DNA of 64,000 nt, taken from Bradyrhizobium sp. CCH5-F6. GTDB lineage: Bacteria > Pseudomonadota > Alphaproteobacteria > Rhizobiales > Xanthobacteraceae. The DNA is taken from the NCBI RefSeq assembly GCF_001556045.1, contig NZ_LSIC01000121.1, forward strand, positions 1-64,000. Reading direction: 5' to 3'. Each line of letters begins with the position of its first letter. Position 1 is the first letter of the stretch. The notes under the pieces are model-generated. The model saw only the letters and a program-made list of their open reading frames with translations, made no database searches and was not told the DNA's origin. Position numbers and translations under genes: made by a program. Positions 24,501 to 32,059 of this stretch are shown here, piece by piece.

Positions 24501-25058
24501 GAAGGTGGCACTGAAGTTGTTGGCGATTGTCGCTGCACCGGCCGTGCTTGCACCCGTAAATGATAACAAGTTGATATTGAGGATGGTCGCGTTACCGGCC
24601 GAGGCGGTGTCTGCGAAGCCGAGGTCGGAGTTGTTGGTGATGGCGGCGTTACCGGCGGTGCTTGAACTAGAGAAGACCAATTGATTGTTGTTGTAGATGG
24701 TGGCGCTGCCGCCGTTGACGATGATGCCGGCGCCCGTGAAGTTCAACGGACCGCTGACGTCAAACGTGTAGTTCGAGGCGCCGGCGTTGAAGGTCCAATC
24801 GCCGACGCTGGCGCTCGAGATCACTAGGCTGGTGGTCGCAGAGGTGCCGAAGGTGGCGGTGCCCAACGGCACGAAGCCGCCGTCCCAGTTGGAGCCGGTG
24901 CCATAATTGCCGCTGCCGGGCAAGGCCAGCCAGGTGGCATCCTGCGCACGGGCTGGCGCGGCCGGCAGCGCCCAGGCCAGGGCCAACGCCGATGACGTCA
25001 GCAGCGCGGCGCGCAGGCGGTCGCTCAGTTTGAAACAATCTTTCCCCGTCCTCACCAC
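21555..25058 (-). CDS. Large autotransporter (type Va) with duplicated repeat passenger
   Basis: A protein of 1167 residues from GTG 25058; the upstream GGGGGA supports this or the adjacent GTG 25055. Signal peptide: SALALAWALPAAPARAQ. The passenger is built of roughly 17-20-residue beta-helix repeats resembling STAGNATITNxxxLxF, in two blocks. Each block ends in a near-duplicate segment (AGSIAG..., ELTVGSNNLST, then LSGANTYTGG or LSGVNTYTGA, the PATR motif). The last 270 residues form a beta-barrel translocator that begins near WGVWASAYGGGSTL and ends in an aromatic (GTVRYEW). It should be surface-displayed and probably adhesive. It is divergent from a membrane regulator gene. Confidence 0.88.
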   Translation of the reverse strand: MVRTGKDCFKLSDRLRAALLTSSALALAWALPAAPARAQDATWLALPGSGNYGTGSNWDGGFVPLGTATFGTSATTSLVISSASVGDWTFNAGASNYTFDVSGPLNFTGAGIIVNGGSATIYNNNQLVFSSSSTAGNAAITNNSDLGFADTASAGNATILNINLLSFTGASTAGAATIANNFSATFSGSSTAGNATITNSASGILSFLSSSSAGSAAITNDYVLYFQNDSTGGSADIINNGGLAFSGFATAGNATITNNGGLTFTYRSTAGNAAIINTANASADFSSSSGINGDNKISAGSIAGAGFYQLGAIELTVGSNNLSTGVSGVIAGIGGSLVKTGTGTLILSGANTYTGGTTFASGAVSVSSDANLGDLAGILTFKGGTLQISGTVFNTTARAVILGADGGTLDIADAANNFVVSQGISGSTLTKSGAGTLTLTGAASFSGATVSAGTLAFDGNATAGNAAITNNAELVFATSATAGNATITNTNQLTFYGNTTAGNAVISNSGNVLFDGNSTPGGAQLINTTSSAVINFFTPGPSSDGKLTAGSIAGNGRFDLNGAELTVGSNNLSTIVTGVLTGDGSITGTSLIKVGNGKLTLSGVNTYTGATTVDGGTLAVNGSIASSTGLTVNAGGILGGTGIVGNTTIASGGALAPGNSIGALTVSGNLAFTAGSFYTVEVSTTAADRTNVSGTATLTDATVQAMAIPGSFRGQTFTLLNATGGLGGTQFAGLTITGSFSPARNPRLTYDFNSVYLVLDPGKIELPAGTSGNQTSVAGGINNAVESGATPPVGFDTLLNMSGAQLNRALSEVSGQPGAATTQATFNAMQQFLDMLDPVGGSMDSERGMSGSTLGYANTAQDDARVREAYAAVTPREAGVDVIDRRWGVWASAYGGGSTLSGNAAEGSSTTTSRIYGTVVGADYRVSPDTLVGFALGGAGFNFAVADSLGGGRADVFQAGLYARHNFGPAYLSATLAYGWQDVTTDRTVTVSGTDKLTANFKASTFAGRLETGWRFAPVPASSFGVTPYAAVQATTFHLPGYGETALVGSNQFALSYSAQDTTNVRTELGARTDQRFLVDDGLLTLRGRLAWAHDTNTNRFVSAAFQMLPGAAFTVSGARPAADSALVGGRAEVRWRNRLSLAGTIEGEFSQSTQTYTGKGTVRYEW
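23451..23687 (-). repeat. Autotransporter repeat block 2 (about 4 units)
   Basis: Four in-frame copies of a roughly 57-60-base unit encoding variants of NATAGNAAITNNAELVF. They lie directly before the second AGSIAG/ELTVGSNNLST segment. They are coding repeats of the beta-helix passenger. Confidence 0.75.
24201..24716 (-). repeat. Autotransporter repeat block 1 (about 9 units)
   Basis: About nine degenerate in-frame copies of the same unit (SSTAGNAAITNNSDLGF, FATAGNATITNNGGLTF and similar). The block precedes the first AGSIAG segment. The unit is shared with block 2, so the passenger arose by internal duplication with unequal repeat number. Confidence 0.75.
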
Positions 25059-25136
25059 TTCCCCCGGCGCACCACGAGTCCTCGATCGGATTGATCGCAC
25101 CGGGCGGGAGTAGGTGTCTTGATAAGGGCTTGGCTA

Positions 25137-25191
25137 GTTTCTGAAAGTTTCTGATATTTGGGCTTCAGACCCGATTTTCGGGCATTTTCGG
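25137..25191. promoter_or_regulatory. Two tandem direct-repeat pairs, likely winged-helix regulator site
   Basis: GTTTCTGA occurs at 25137-25144 and again at 25147-25154 (period 10). ATTTTCGG occurs at 25174-25181 and 25184-25191 (period 10). Both pairs lie in the short divergent space between the autotransporter and the OmpR/CadC-type regulator. OmpR-family winged helices typically bind head-to-tail repeats with 10-11 base spacing, so this is a plausible operator for the neighbouring regulator. Confidence 0.5.
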
Positions 25192-25225
25192 CAGACTTCC
25201 GCTATATGAGCCGCCTTGAGAGACC

Positions 25226-26974
25226 GTGTTGGGGGATAGCTTGCTTCGTTTCGCCGGCTTCGAGCTGGACCAGCGGCGCGCCGAGCTGCGCGGGGCCGAT
25301 GGCACTCCGATCAGGCTCCGGCCCAAGACGTTCGAGATGCTCCGGCTGTTCGCCACCAGCGGTGGGCGGGTGCTGACCAAGCAAGAACTGATGGAGGCGG
25401 TCTGGCCGAACGTCCATGTCGGCGAGGACAGCCTGTTCCAGTGCATCCGCGAGCTTCGTGCCGCGCTCGGTGACGAGCGCCGGCAGCTGATCAAGCTCGC
25501 CTCCGGCGGCGGCTATCTGCTGGCGACGGAGGTTGTCGCTGCGTCCGCCGCCGCCCCGGCGCAGGCCGAGGGAAGCCGGTCGGACCCGGCCGGCGAGGTT
25601 GCACCGCGGCTGCCGGCCGAGGCCGCGATGCCGGTGCGGCCTCGGCGCGTCCCGTTCGGTTTGAGCCGGAAGGCCATGGTCGCCGCCGTGGTCGGGCTTG
25701 GCGTCATCATCATCGGGCTTGCGGTGGCTGCGCCCGTGATGAAGCCGGACCTCCTGTTCAGCCGAACGATGCCGCGCCTCGCCGTGATCCCGATCGTTGA
25801 CGAGAGCAACGACCCGCGCGGCGCGGCGATGGCCGCCGAGGTCACGGCTCGCCTCACGGATGGTTTTGCTGGGATCCAGAACATCAGCGCGGTTGCGCCA
25901 CGATTGGCGGCCAAGGGCGGCGACAGCACCGCTGCGTCCGCCGCATCATCCGATTACGAGCTGCGTGGCGAGTTGCAGCTCAGCGGTCAATCCTGGACGC
26001 TGCGGGCGCGCGTCATCAAGGCTGTCACCGGCGAGGTTCAGTCGGTCGTCGCGGCGTCGGTCAGCGCTGACGAAGCGGACGCGCAGCTTGCGCAATCCCG
26101 GCTCGTCGCCGGCGCGGGTCATGTGCTCGCGCGCCGCCTCAACGAGATTCTGGAGCCGAGTGCGGCACCCTCCCGAGCTCGCAAATCATCGGCGGGCGGC
26201 GACAAGGTGGCCGTCGAGCAGGCGCTCGCCTCGATCAACCAGACCACGCGCGAGCGTTTTGGCGCGGCGCAGGCCATACTGCAAAAGGCGCTCACCGGCG
26301 ACCCCGACAATCTCGACATCGCGGTCGCGCTCGCCTCGCTCCAGATGCGCGGCATCCAGATGGTCTGGTTCAGCCCGGAGGAGGCGGTCGCGGTCGAGGC
26401 CAGGGCCAATGCGACGCTGGAGCGGGCACTTCGGTCGAAGCCGAATTCGATCCCGGTGCTCGAGGCCTATTGCCGCTTCCTCAGCGCGACCAACCATTTT
26501 ATCGAAAGTCTCGTCACCTGCGCCAAGGCGTTGAGCTTCGATCCGTGGAACGGGGCGGCGCTGTATCTGATCGGATTGGGCCAGATCTATCTCGGCCGCT
26601 TCGACGATGCGCTCGCGACATTCCGGCAAGCCGATCGTTACGACACGCCGCCGGCCTCGCGCTGGACCTGGCTGCTCGGCGCAGGCATGGCGAATGTCCT
26701 GATGGGGCGCGACGAGGAAGCATTGCCGTGGCTGCAGCGTTCAATCGGCATTACACCGGGGACCGGCCGTTCGCACTTTCTGCTCGCAGCCGCCTATCAG
26801 CGATCGGGCCGGTTCGAGGAGGCGAGGGCGGCGATCGCGGAGGGACTGAAACTGCGGCCCGGTACGACCAGGCTCAACGTCTCGCCGCCGATGAAGAACG
26901 CAAGCCCGGTGTGTATCGCAGCCTGGGAGCGCGTCGTTCAGGCCGAGGTCGACGCAGGATTGCCGGAGCAGTAA
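25226..26974 (+). CDS. CadC/ToxR-type membrane regulator: winged helix, TM helix, TPR
   Basis: A protein of 582 residues. Residues 1-100 form an OmpR/PhoB-type winged helix (LRFAGFELDQRRAELRGADG, RPKTFEMLRLFATSGGRVLTKQELMEAVWP, SLFQCIRELRAAL). A Pro/Ala-rich linker leads to one membrane helix (about 150-172, MVAAVVGLGVIIIGLAVAAPV). The periplasmic part has an adenylate-cyclase-associated-like beta domain (LAVIPIVDESNDPRG, about 190-300) and TPR-like helices (about 320-570: DNLDIAVALASLQMRG, PWNGAALYLIGLGQIYLGRFDDAL). It lacks a receiver domain, so it should sense periplasmic signals directly. It is divergent from the autotransporter, a likely target. The start is GTG 25226 or TTG 25229. Confidence 0.8.
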   Translation: MLGDSLLRFAGFELDQRRAELRGADGTPIRLRPKTFEMLRLFATSGGRVLTKQELMEAVWPNVHVGEDSLFQCIRELRAALGDERRQLIKLASGGGYLLATEVVAASAAAPAQAEGSRSDPAGEVAPRLPAEAAMPVRPRRVPFGLSRKAMVAAVVGLGVIIIGLAVAAPVMKPDLLFSRTMPRLAVIPIVDESNDPRGAAMAAEVTARLTDGFAGIQNISAVAPRLAAKGGDSTAASAASSDYELRGELQLSGQSWTLRARVIKAVTGEVQSVVAASVSADEADAQLAQSRLVAGAGHVLARRLNEILEPSAAPSRARKSSAGGDKVAVEQALASINQTTRERFGAAQAILQKALTGDPDNLDIAVALASLQMRGIQMVWFSPEEAVAVEARANATLERALRSKPNSIPVLEAYCRFLSATNHFIESLVTCAKALSFDPWNGAALYLIGLGQIYLGRFDDALATFRQADRYDTPPASRWTWLLGAGMANVLMGRDEEALPWLQRSIGITPGTGRSHFLLAAAYQRSGRFEEARAAIAEGLKLRPGTTRLNVSPPMKNASPVCIAAWERVVQAEVDAGLPEQ

Positions 26975-26977
26975 GCC

Positions 26978-27910
26978 CTACCGCCACCTGCGATGCAGCC
27001 ACAGCCACTGCTCGGGATGCTCGCGCACCCATCCTTCCACCACGCTCGTGACCGCCTGCGTCGTGCCCTGGATGTCGATCCTGCCCTCGGCATCGCGCAC
27101 CGGCGGGATCTCCTCCGTGAGCTCGCCGCGGAAGCGGCCGCCGGGCAGGCGGATGATGCGCACGCCGTGGATCGGGCATTCGACCTGGCGAAGCAGGCGC
27201 GCCAGCATCGGGTTGGCGCGGGTCTTGCGGCCGAAGAAGGTGACCTCGACGCCGCCCGTCAGGTACTGGTCGATCAGCATCGCGACGTGCTTGCCGTCCT
27301 TCAGCGCCTGCGCGAGCCGCAGCGGCGCGTCGCGGCCCGCGGGGATCAGCGTGCCCATGTTGACCTGCCGCATCTCCTGGATGATGCGGTCGGCCGAGGC
27401 GATGTTCGGGCGGCGATAGAGGATCGCGGTATCCAGTCCGTGCGCGACCGCGGCGAGTGCCGGCAATTCCCAATTCGATAGATGGGCTGCGAAAATCAGC
27501 GCCGGCTTGCCGTCGTCCCGGATCCGGTCGAACAGCTCGATGCTGCGCGGCGACAGCTCGATCCGGCTTCGCTCCGGGTGCGCGCGATCGTAATCCCAGA
27601 CCTTGTCCATATGGGCAAATTCGGCGCCGACGCGGCCGAGATTGTCCCAGACGCCCATCAGGATCCGTTCGATCTCCTCCGGTGATTTCTCCGGAAAGGC
27701 GGCGGTGAGGTTGGCACGGCCGATGCGGTGCTCGCGCAGGCGCGGCCCGATCAGCTTCACGGCGCGCGCGAAAAAGTTCGAGGTCTTGACCGGATCGAAA
27801 TAACGCGTGGTGCGGAGCAGGCCGACGGTGGCGGCGCCGATCAGGCTGCCGCCGATCGACTTGGCAGCCTCCCGCACGCGGGCCTTCGTGCTCGCAGGAA
27901 GCAGCGCCAT
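26978..27910 (-). CDS. lpxXL: Lipid A very-long-chain acyltransferase LpxXL
   Basis: A protein of 310 residues of the LpxL/HtrB lysophospholipid-acyltransferase-like family. The catalytic HX4E motif is in AAHLSNWELPAL, and DQYLTGGVEVTFFGRK contains the second conserved block. A hydrophobic N-terminal segment (SLIGAATVGLL) anchors it to the inner membrane. Its place at the end of the acpXL cluster indicates that it transfers the 27-hydroxy-octacosanoyl type chain from AcpXL to lipid A. It lies 9 bases after the ketosynthase gene; there is no room for the alcohol dehydrogenase gene found at this point in some rhizobia. Confidence 0.9.
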   Translation of the reverse strand: MALLPASTKARVREAAKSIGGSLIGAATVGLLRTTRYFDPVKTSNFFARAVKLIGPRLREHRIGRANLTAAFPEKSPEEIERILMGVWDNLGRVGAEFAHMDKVWDYDRAHPERSRIELSPRSIELFDRIRDDGKPALIFAAHLSNWELPALAAVAHGLDTAILYRRPNIASADRIIQEMRQVNMGTLIPAGRDAPLRLAQALKDGKHVAMLIDQYLTGGVEVTFFGRKTRANPMLARLLRQVECPIHGVRIIRLPGGRFRGELTEEIPPVRDAEGRIDIQGTTQAVTSVVEGWVREHPEQWLWLHRRWR

Positions 27911-27919
27911 GCGGATCGA

Positions 27920-29197
27920 TCAGGCCGGTTCGCGGGTCAGGATCAGCGAGGCGTTCTGGCCGCCGAAGCCGAACGAGTTCGACATTACGGCGGTCACGCG
28001 GGCGTCGCGCGCCTTGTTGCCGACGACGTTGAACAGGATCGTGGGATCCGGAGTTTCGTAGTTGATCGTCGGCGGGATACGCTGATGCTCGAGCGTGAGC
28101 AGCGAGAAGATCGCCTCGACCGCGCCGGCGGCCGAGATGGTGTGACCGACCATCGACTTGTTGGAGGTGACCGGAATCTTCTGCGCGAGCTCGCCGAACA
28201 CGGCCGATGTCGTGTTGAACTCCATCTTGTCGTTTTCGGGCGTCGCGGTGCCGTGCGCGTTGATGTGGTCGATCTGGTCCGGCGTCATGCCGGCATCGGC
28301 CAGCGTCTTGTTCATGCAGCCGATGATCGGCTTGCCGTCGGGCGAGGAGCGGGTGCGATGGAAGGAATCGGTGAGCTCGCCGCAGCCGGCGATCACGCCG
28401 AGGATCTTTGCGCCACGTGCGGTGGCGGCCTCATAGCTTTCCAGCACTAGCGCGCCGGCACCTTCCGCCATGACGAAGCCGTCGCGGTTCTTGGAGAAGG
28501 GGCGGGAGGCCGCCTGGGGCGGATCGTTCTGGGTCGACAGCGCCGACAGCAGCGAGAAGCGCACCAGCGCTTCCGGGTTCACGGTGCCGTCGGTCGCGAC
28601 GCACAGCGCGGCATCAGTCTCGCCGCGGCGGATCGCCTCGACGCCGAGCTGGATCGACGTCGCTCCCGAGGCACATGCCGTGGACAGCGAGATCGGCGAA
28701 CCCTTGGTGCCGAACGTCTCGGCGAGATGCGCGGCGACCGAGCCGAACATGAAGCGATGATGGTAGGCGCTGTACTTGCCGCCGCCGGAAATGCGAAGCA
28801 AATCGTCATAGTTGAAGTCGAGCAGGCCGACGGCGCGACCGAGTTCGCGACGCTGCGGCCATTCGACCTCGACCGGTGCAACCGCGAGGAAAAGGGGACC
28901 GGGGAAATCGGCCTTGGCGCCGATGCCGGCCTGCTCCAGCGCTTCCTGCGTCACCAGCTCGGCCATCCGTTCGGACAGGCCGGTGGAGGAGAACGGATCG
29001 ACGCTGACGAAATCGACCGTGCCGGCCATCGTGGTCTTCAGGCCGTCGACCGGAAAACGCGTGATGGTGCGGATGCCGGATTCACCGGCGACGAGCTTCG
29101 CCCAATTGTCGGCCTTGCCGGCACCGAGCGACGTCATGATGCCCATGCCGGTGACGACGACAACGGGCCGCCCGAGTTTGTCTCGTGGTGCAGTCAT
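27920..29197 (-). CDS. fabF1XL: 3-oxoacyl-ACP synthase, catalytically complete (FabF1XL)
   Basis: A protein of 425 residues of the KAS II family. The full catalytic triad is visible: Cys in LSTACASGATS, His in INAHGTATPEND and His in KSMVGHTISAAGA. It starts MTAPRDKLGRPVVVVTGMGIMTSLG. It extends acyl chains on AcpXL towards C28. The partner ketosynthase upstream has lost these residues, so this subunit should carry all condensation activity. The start at ATG 29197 follows the FabF2XL stop by 17 bases. Confidence 0.92.
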   Translation of the reverse strand: MTAPRDKLGRPVVVVTGMGIMTSLGAGKADNWAKLVAGESGIRTITRFPVDGLKTTMAGTVDFVSVDPFSSTGLSERMAELVTQEALEQAGIGAKADFPGPLFLAVAPVEVEWPQRRELGRAVGLLDFNYDDLLRISGGGKYSAYHHRFMFGSVAAHLAETFGTKGSPISLSTACASGATSIQLGVEAIRRGETDAALCVATDGTVNPEALVRFSLLSALSTQNDPPQAASRPFSKNRDGFVMAEGAGALVLESYEAATARGAKILGVIAGCGELTDSFHRTRSSPDGKPIIGCMNKTLADAGMTPDQIDHINAHGTATPENDKMEFNTTSAVFGELAQKIPVTSNKSMVGHTISAAGAVEAIFSLLTLEHQRIPPTINYETPDPTILFNVVGNKARDARVTAVMSNSFGFGGQNASLILTREPA

Positions 29198-29214
29198 GTC
29201 GATCCCCGCTTGAG

Positions 29215-30420
29215 CTAAACCGCCTCGACCAGCGCCATGCCTTCGCCGCGCCAATGTCCGGCTCCCACCACCACAATCTGGGTGGGCGCCCCCTGCATTT
29301 CAATCTCGGTCCCGGTCGAATCGTTCGGTGGGAACAGAGCACCACGCGAGATCGACAGTGCAGCGAGTGCGATTCCGAGCGGGAATTGCGTCTCCATGGC
29401 GTGCCCGAACATCGTACCGGTCGAGCGCACCGGAAAGTCGGTATGGCTCTTCAGGAAGTCGCGCTCTTCCGAAGTCGCGGGCTCCGCACCGGTTGCCCCG
29501 GTGATGATCGCGCCCTTGCCCTCGTGCTTCGGCAGCTCGGCCCACAGCTTCTCCAGCGTCGCGGTCATGTCGCCGGGCTGCTTGCGTTTGGCGAGGTCTG
29601 CAACGACGCTGGACAGTTTTGCGAACGGCTTTGCGCCGCGCGCTTCCGCATGCGCTTTCGATTCCAGCACCAGGAAGGCGCCGGCCGATCCGAGCGCGAA
29701 GCCGGCGTGGTCCTTACGTGCCCACACGGGAGCGAACTTGTTCTTGAGGTTGAAGTCGCCGAATTCATAGAGGACCAGCAGGTCCTTGCGCTCGCCATTG
29801 TGCGAGCCGCCGACCAGCGCGATGTCGCTCTCGCCCGAGGCGATGCGCGCGAGCGCAATGCGGGCGGCGTCGGCGCCGGCGACCTCTTCGCCCATGAAGG
29901 TGCGCGAGGTGCCGCCCAAGCCGTGCACGATGGCGATGTTGCCGGCGAGCAGGTTGGAAAGCTGGGCCAGGAACAGCGTCGGCCTGAGATCGCTCATCAG
30001 CCGCTCGTTGAGGAAGCCGGGCGCGTTGGCGCCCTTGGCCTCGGCCGTCAGCACGCCGGTGTCGACGTTGAGATCGCGCTCTCCGCCGCCGGCGGCGATC
30101 ACCATGTCGATCTTCGACAGGATATCCTTGTTGCCCTTGATGCCCGCCGAATCGAGCGCGAGACCTGCGGCATAGGTGCCGATGCGCTGCCAGGCTTCCA
30201 TCTGGCGCTGGTCGCCCTTCTTCGGGATCTGACTGTCGAAGGATACCGGCATCAAGGGATGCACGATGTAGGGTGCAAAGCCCTTCTCGTCGACATTGAT
30301 GCGCTTTTCCTGAAGCGCGGCCCAATTGGCGTCCAGGCCCTCGCCGAGCGAGGTGGCCAACCCAATACCGGTGATCCAGACCTCGGTCCGGCCTGGCTTC
30401 GAAGCGTGAGTGTCAGTCAT
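29215..30420 (-). CDS. fabF2XL: Ketosynthase-fold protein without catalytic Cys (FabF2XL, chain-length-factor-like)
   Basis: A protein of 401 residues with the thiolase-type ketosynthase fold (VWITGIGLATSLGEGLDANW; DIALVGGSHN; FALGSAGAFLVLESKA). The nucleophile region reads HGLGGTSRTFMGEEVAGADA in place of xxTACATG, and the whole protein contains no cysteine. The first active-site His is also lost (ITGATGAEPATSEERD); only GHAMETQF keeps a His. This mirrors the KS-beta/chain-length-factor subunits of type II polyketide systems. By inference it forms a heterodimer with the complete ketosynthase downstream and sets acyl length. Its ATG overlaps the FabZ stop (ATGA). Confidence 0.88.
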   Translation of the reverse strand: MTDTHASKPGRTEVWITGIGLATSLGEGLDANWAALQEKRINVDEKGFAPYIVHPLMPVSFDSQIPKKGDQRQMEAWQRIGTYAAGLALDSAGIKGNKDILSKIDMVIAAGGGERDLNVDTGVLTAEAKGANAPGFLNERLMSDLRPTLFLAQLSNLLAGNIAIVHGLGGTSRTFMGEEVAGADAARIALARIASGESDIALVGGSHNGERKDLLVLYEFGDFNLKNKFAPVWARKDHAGFALGSAGAFLVLESKAHAEARGAKPFAKLSSVVADLAKRKQPGDMTATLEKLWAELPKHEGKGAIITGATGAEPATSEERDFLKSHTDFPVRSTGTMFGHAMETQFPLGIALAALSISRGALFPPNDSTGTEIEMQGAPTQIVVVGAGHWRGEGMALVEAV

Positions 30421-30887
30421 GGCGATACGGCCCGTTGCGGAAACCCGACGCGTTTGGCGATCGCGTCCATGTGGGAGCGCATATCCGCATTGGGGAAGGG
30501 AATCAGCGTGAAGGTGAGCGCCGAATTCGCGCGCAGCTTGCCGCCGACCTTGATCTTGGCCTCGGTCATGGCGTAGCCGGAGCCTTCATGGGTGAGGCTC
30601 GCCTCGATGCTCATGAGGTCGCCCGGGAAGACCGAACCGCGGACCTTGGCCTCCTTCACGGCGGCCAGGATCGGCATACGTTCGAATTTGAACACGCCGA
30701 GTTGAAGCCAGCCCGAAGCCTGCGCCATCGATTCGATCAGGAGCACGCCGGGCATCAAGGGATAGCCCGGGAAGTGTCCCTCGAAGATGGTGCTCTCCTT
30801 CGGAACCTGCGCTTCGACGACGATCGTCTTCTCGTCGACCTTGAGGTCGACGATGCGATCGATCATGTGGAAGTATTCGAGTTGCAT
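30417..30887 (-). CDS. fabZXL: 3-hydroxyacyl-ACP dehydratase FabZ-type (FabZXL)
   Basis: A protein of 156 residues with the hot-dog fold. The catalytic His is in FEGHFPGYPLMPGVLLIESMAQASG. It starts MQLEYFHMIDRIVDL; the longer open frame is rejected because this start fits the family and leaves a short gap to acpXL. It dehydrates 3-hydroxyacyl chains on AcpXL during very-long-chain synthesis. Coupled to the next gene by a 4-base overlap. Confidence 0.92.
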   Translation of the reverse strand: MQLEYFHMIDRIVDLKVDEKTIVVEAQVPKESTIFEGHFPGYPLMPGVLLIESMAQASGWLQLGVFKFERMPILAAVKEAKVRGSVFPGDLMSIEASLTHEGSGYAMTEAKIKVGGKLRANSALTFTLIPFPNADMRSHMDAIAKRVGFPQRAVSP

Positions 30888-30897
30888 GACTGCGCCC

Positions 30898-31185
30898 TTA
30901 GGCGCTCGCGCCCTTGGCCGCAACCAGTTCGTCGATGCGGGCGCACAGGTTCTTCAGCACGAAATACTGCTCGGTGGTCGCCTTGCCGTCGTTGACCTCT
31001 TGAGTCCACTTTTCCAGGGGCAGCTTGATGCCGAACTGCTTGTCGATCGCGAACGCGATGTCCAGGAAATCGAGGCTGTCGATGCCGAGGTCATCGATGG
31101 CATGGCTATCCGGCGTGATCGTGTCGCGCGGGATGTCGCAGGTTTCAGCGATGATCGTGGCGACCTGATCGAATGTGGAAGACAT
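30898..31185 (-). CDS. acpXL: Specialised acyl carrier protein AcpXL
   Basis: A protein of 95 residues, longer than housekeeping AcpP (about 78). The phosphopantetheine Ser lies in [15 protein letters not shown]. The C-terminal extension ([28 protein letters not shown]) is typical of AcpXL, which carries the 27-hydroxy-C28 chain for lipid A. It is the first gene of the leftward operon acpXL-fabZXL-fabF2XL-fabF1XL-lpxXL. Confidence 0.93.
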   Translation of the reverse strand: MSSTFDQVATIIAETCDIPRDTITPDSHAIDDLGIDSLDFLDIAFAIDKQFGIKLPLEKWTQEVNDGKATTEQYFVLKNLCARIDELVAAKGASA

Positions 31186-31395
31186 CACTAAGCCTTTGAT
31201 ATATTGCGGATATTTTTCGGATTGCCCAGAGTGGCAGGGTGGGTGGGCATCGCGCCCCTGATGACGCCCTCAAACGCCCTCTGGCCGGGTCGAGAGCCCG
31301 TATATCGGAGCGCCGCCCTGAGTTCAATGGAGCCGGGGCGGCCCGGGACAGCAAGGGACCGGATTGGGGATCCCCGCCGGGACCCTTCCGCCGAG

Positions 31396-31416
31396 GGACC
31401 GGCGCTAGGCCGGTCC
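31396..31416. other. GC-rich hairpin at 3' end of small membrane-protein gene
   Basis: GGACCGGC at 31396-31403 pairs with GCCGGTCC at 31409-31416 around a 5-base loop. It abuts the stop codon of the leftward gene at 31416. No T-run follows on either strand, so termination is possible but not shown. Confidence 0.35.
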
Positions 31417-31757
31417 TAAATATGTGGAGTCGTGATCTTGGCGCAGTCGCGGCGGCCCATCAGCACGCAATCCTGGGTCCGGCGCAGGTCGGCGATGTTG
31501 ACCAAGAGCCAAATCCCGATCGCGGTCAGGGCGATGGTGAAGGCCAGCGCCGCGATATTGGCAAGCATGCGTTGGCGGAAATTGTCGGGTTCGGCGCGCG
31601 GCTGCTCGTAGCGAGACAGATCCAGCCGTTCGGGCGCGATGCGCAACGGCTGCACGGTGCCGTTGCCGCGCTGGACCGCCGGGGAAGGCGAGGTGCGCGG
31701 TCTGAACTGGAGCACCCGGTGCTCTTCATCAGAGCTTTTGGGCCGCTGGTTGTTCAT
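31416..31757 (-). CDS. Conserved-looking hypothetical protein with one TM helix
   Basis: A protein of 113 residues. A basic, polar N-terminal half (RVLQFRPRTSPSPAVQR, ERLDLSRYEQPRAEPDNFRQRML) precedes one membrane helix (about 68-88, ALAFTIALTAIGIWLLVNIA). The tail has two cysteines (RRTQDCVLMGRRDCAKI). Function unknown. Confidence 0.6.
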   Translation of the reverse strand: MNNQRPKSSDEEHRVLQFRPRTSPSPAVQRGNGTVQPLRIAPERLDLSRYEQPRAEPDNFRQRMLANIAALAFTIALTAIGIWLLVNIADLRRTQDCVLMGRRDCAKITTPHI

Positions 31758-32059
31758 GGGGCGAGATCATCCGAAGCAGACATTTTGATAGCATATGTGA
31801 CGGGCGCGTGCAGAAAATCTTGTCAATGTCCGCGTGTATTTCTGCGTTCGCACTATTGTGCATGGACCGGTGGAACGATCGGGAGCCGGTGGTGCACGGG
31901 TTGCGCTGCAACGGAAGCCATGACGACAGCCATGGAGTTCGTCCGCAATCGACTCGCGCTCTCCGCGTCGCTTCCGAACGGATTTCGTCGTCGCAGGGCC
32001 CGTGGCATAGTCGTGGGAGCCCGGATTATCGGCTGCAACCATGTGAGGACCTTTCGATC
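31758..32059. other. 302-base stretch without a supported gene
   Basis: Upstream region of both the leftward membrane-protein gene and the ParB-like gene. No ORF with a ribosome site, no repeat and no clear promoter were recognised. It presumably holds divergent promoters. Confidence 0.4.

Noticed and set aside
24201..24716. Regularly spaced repeats that could suggest a CRISPR-like array
   Set aside because: The units are degenerate, in frame, contiguous without unique spacers, and encode the autotransporter beta-helix.
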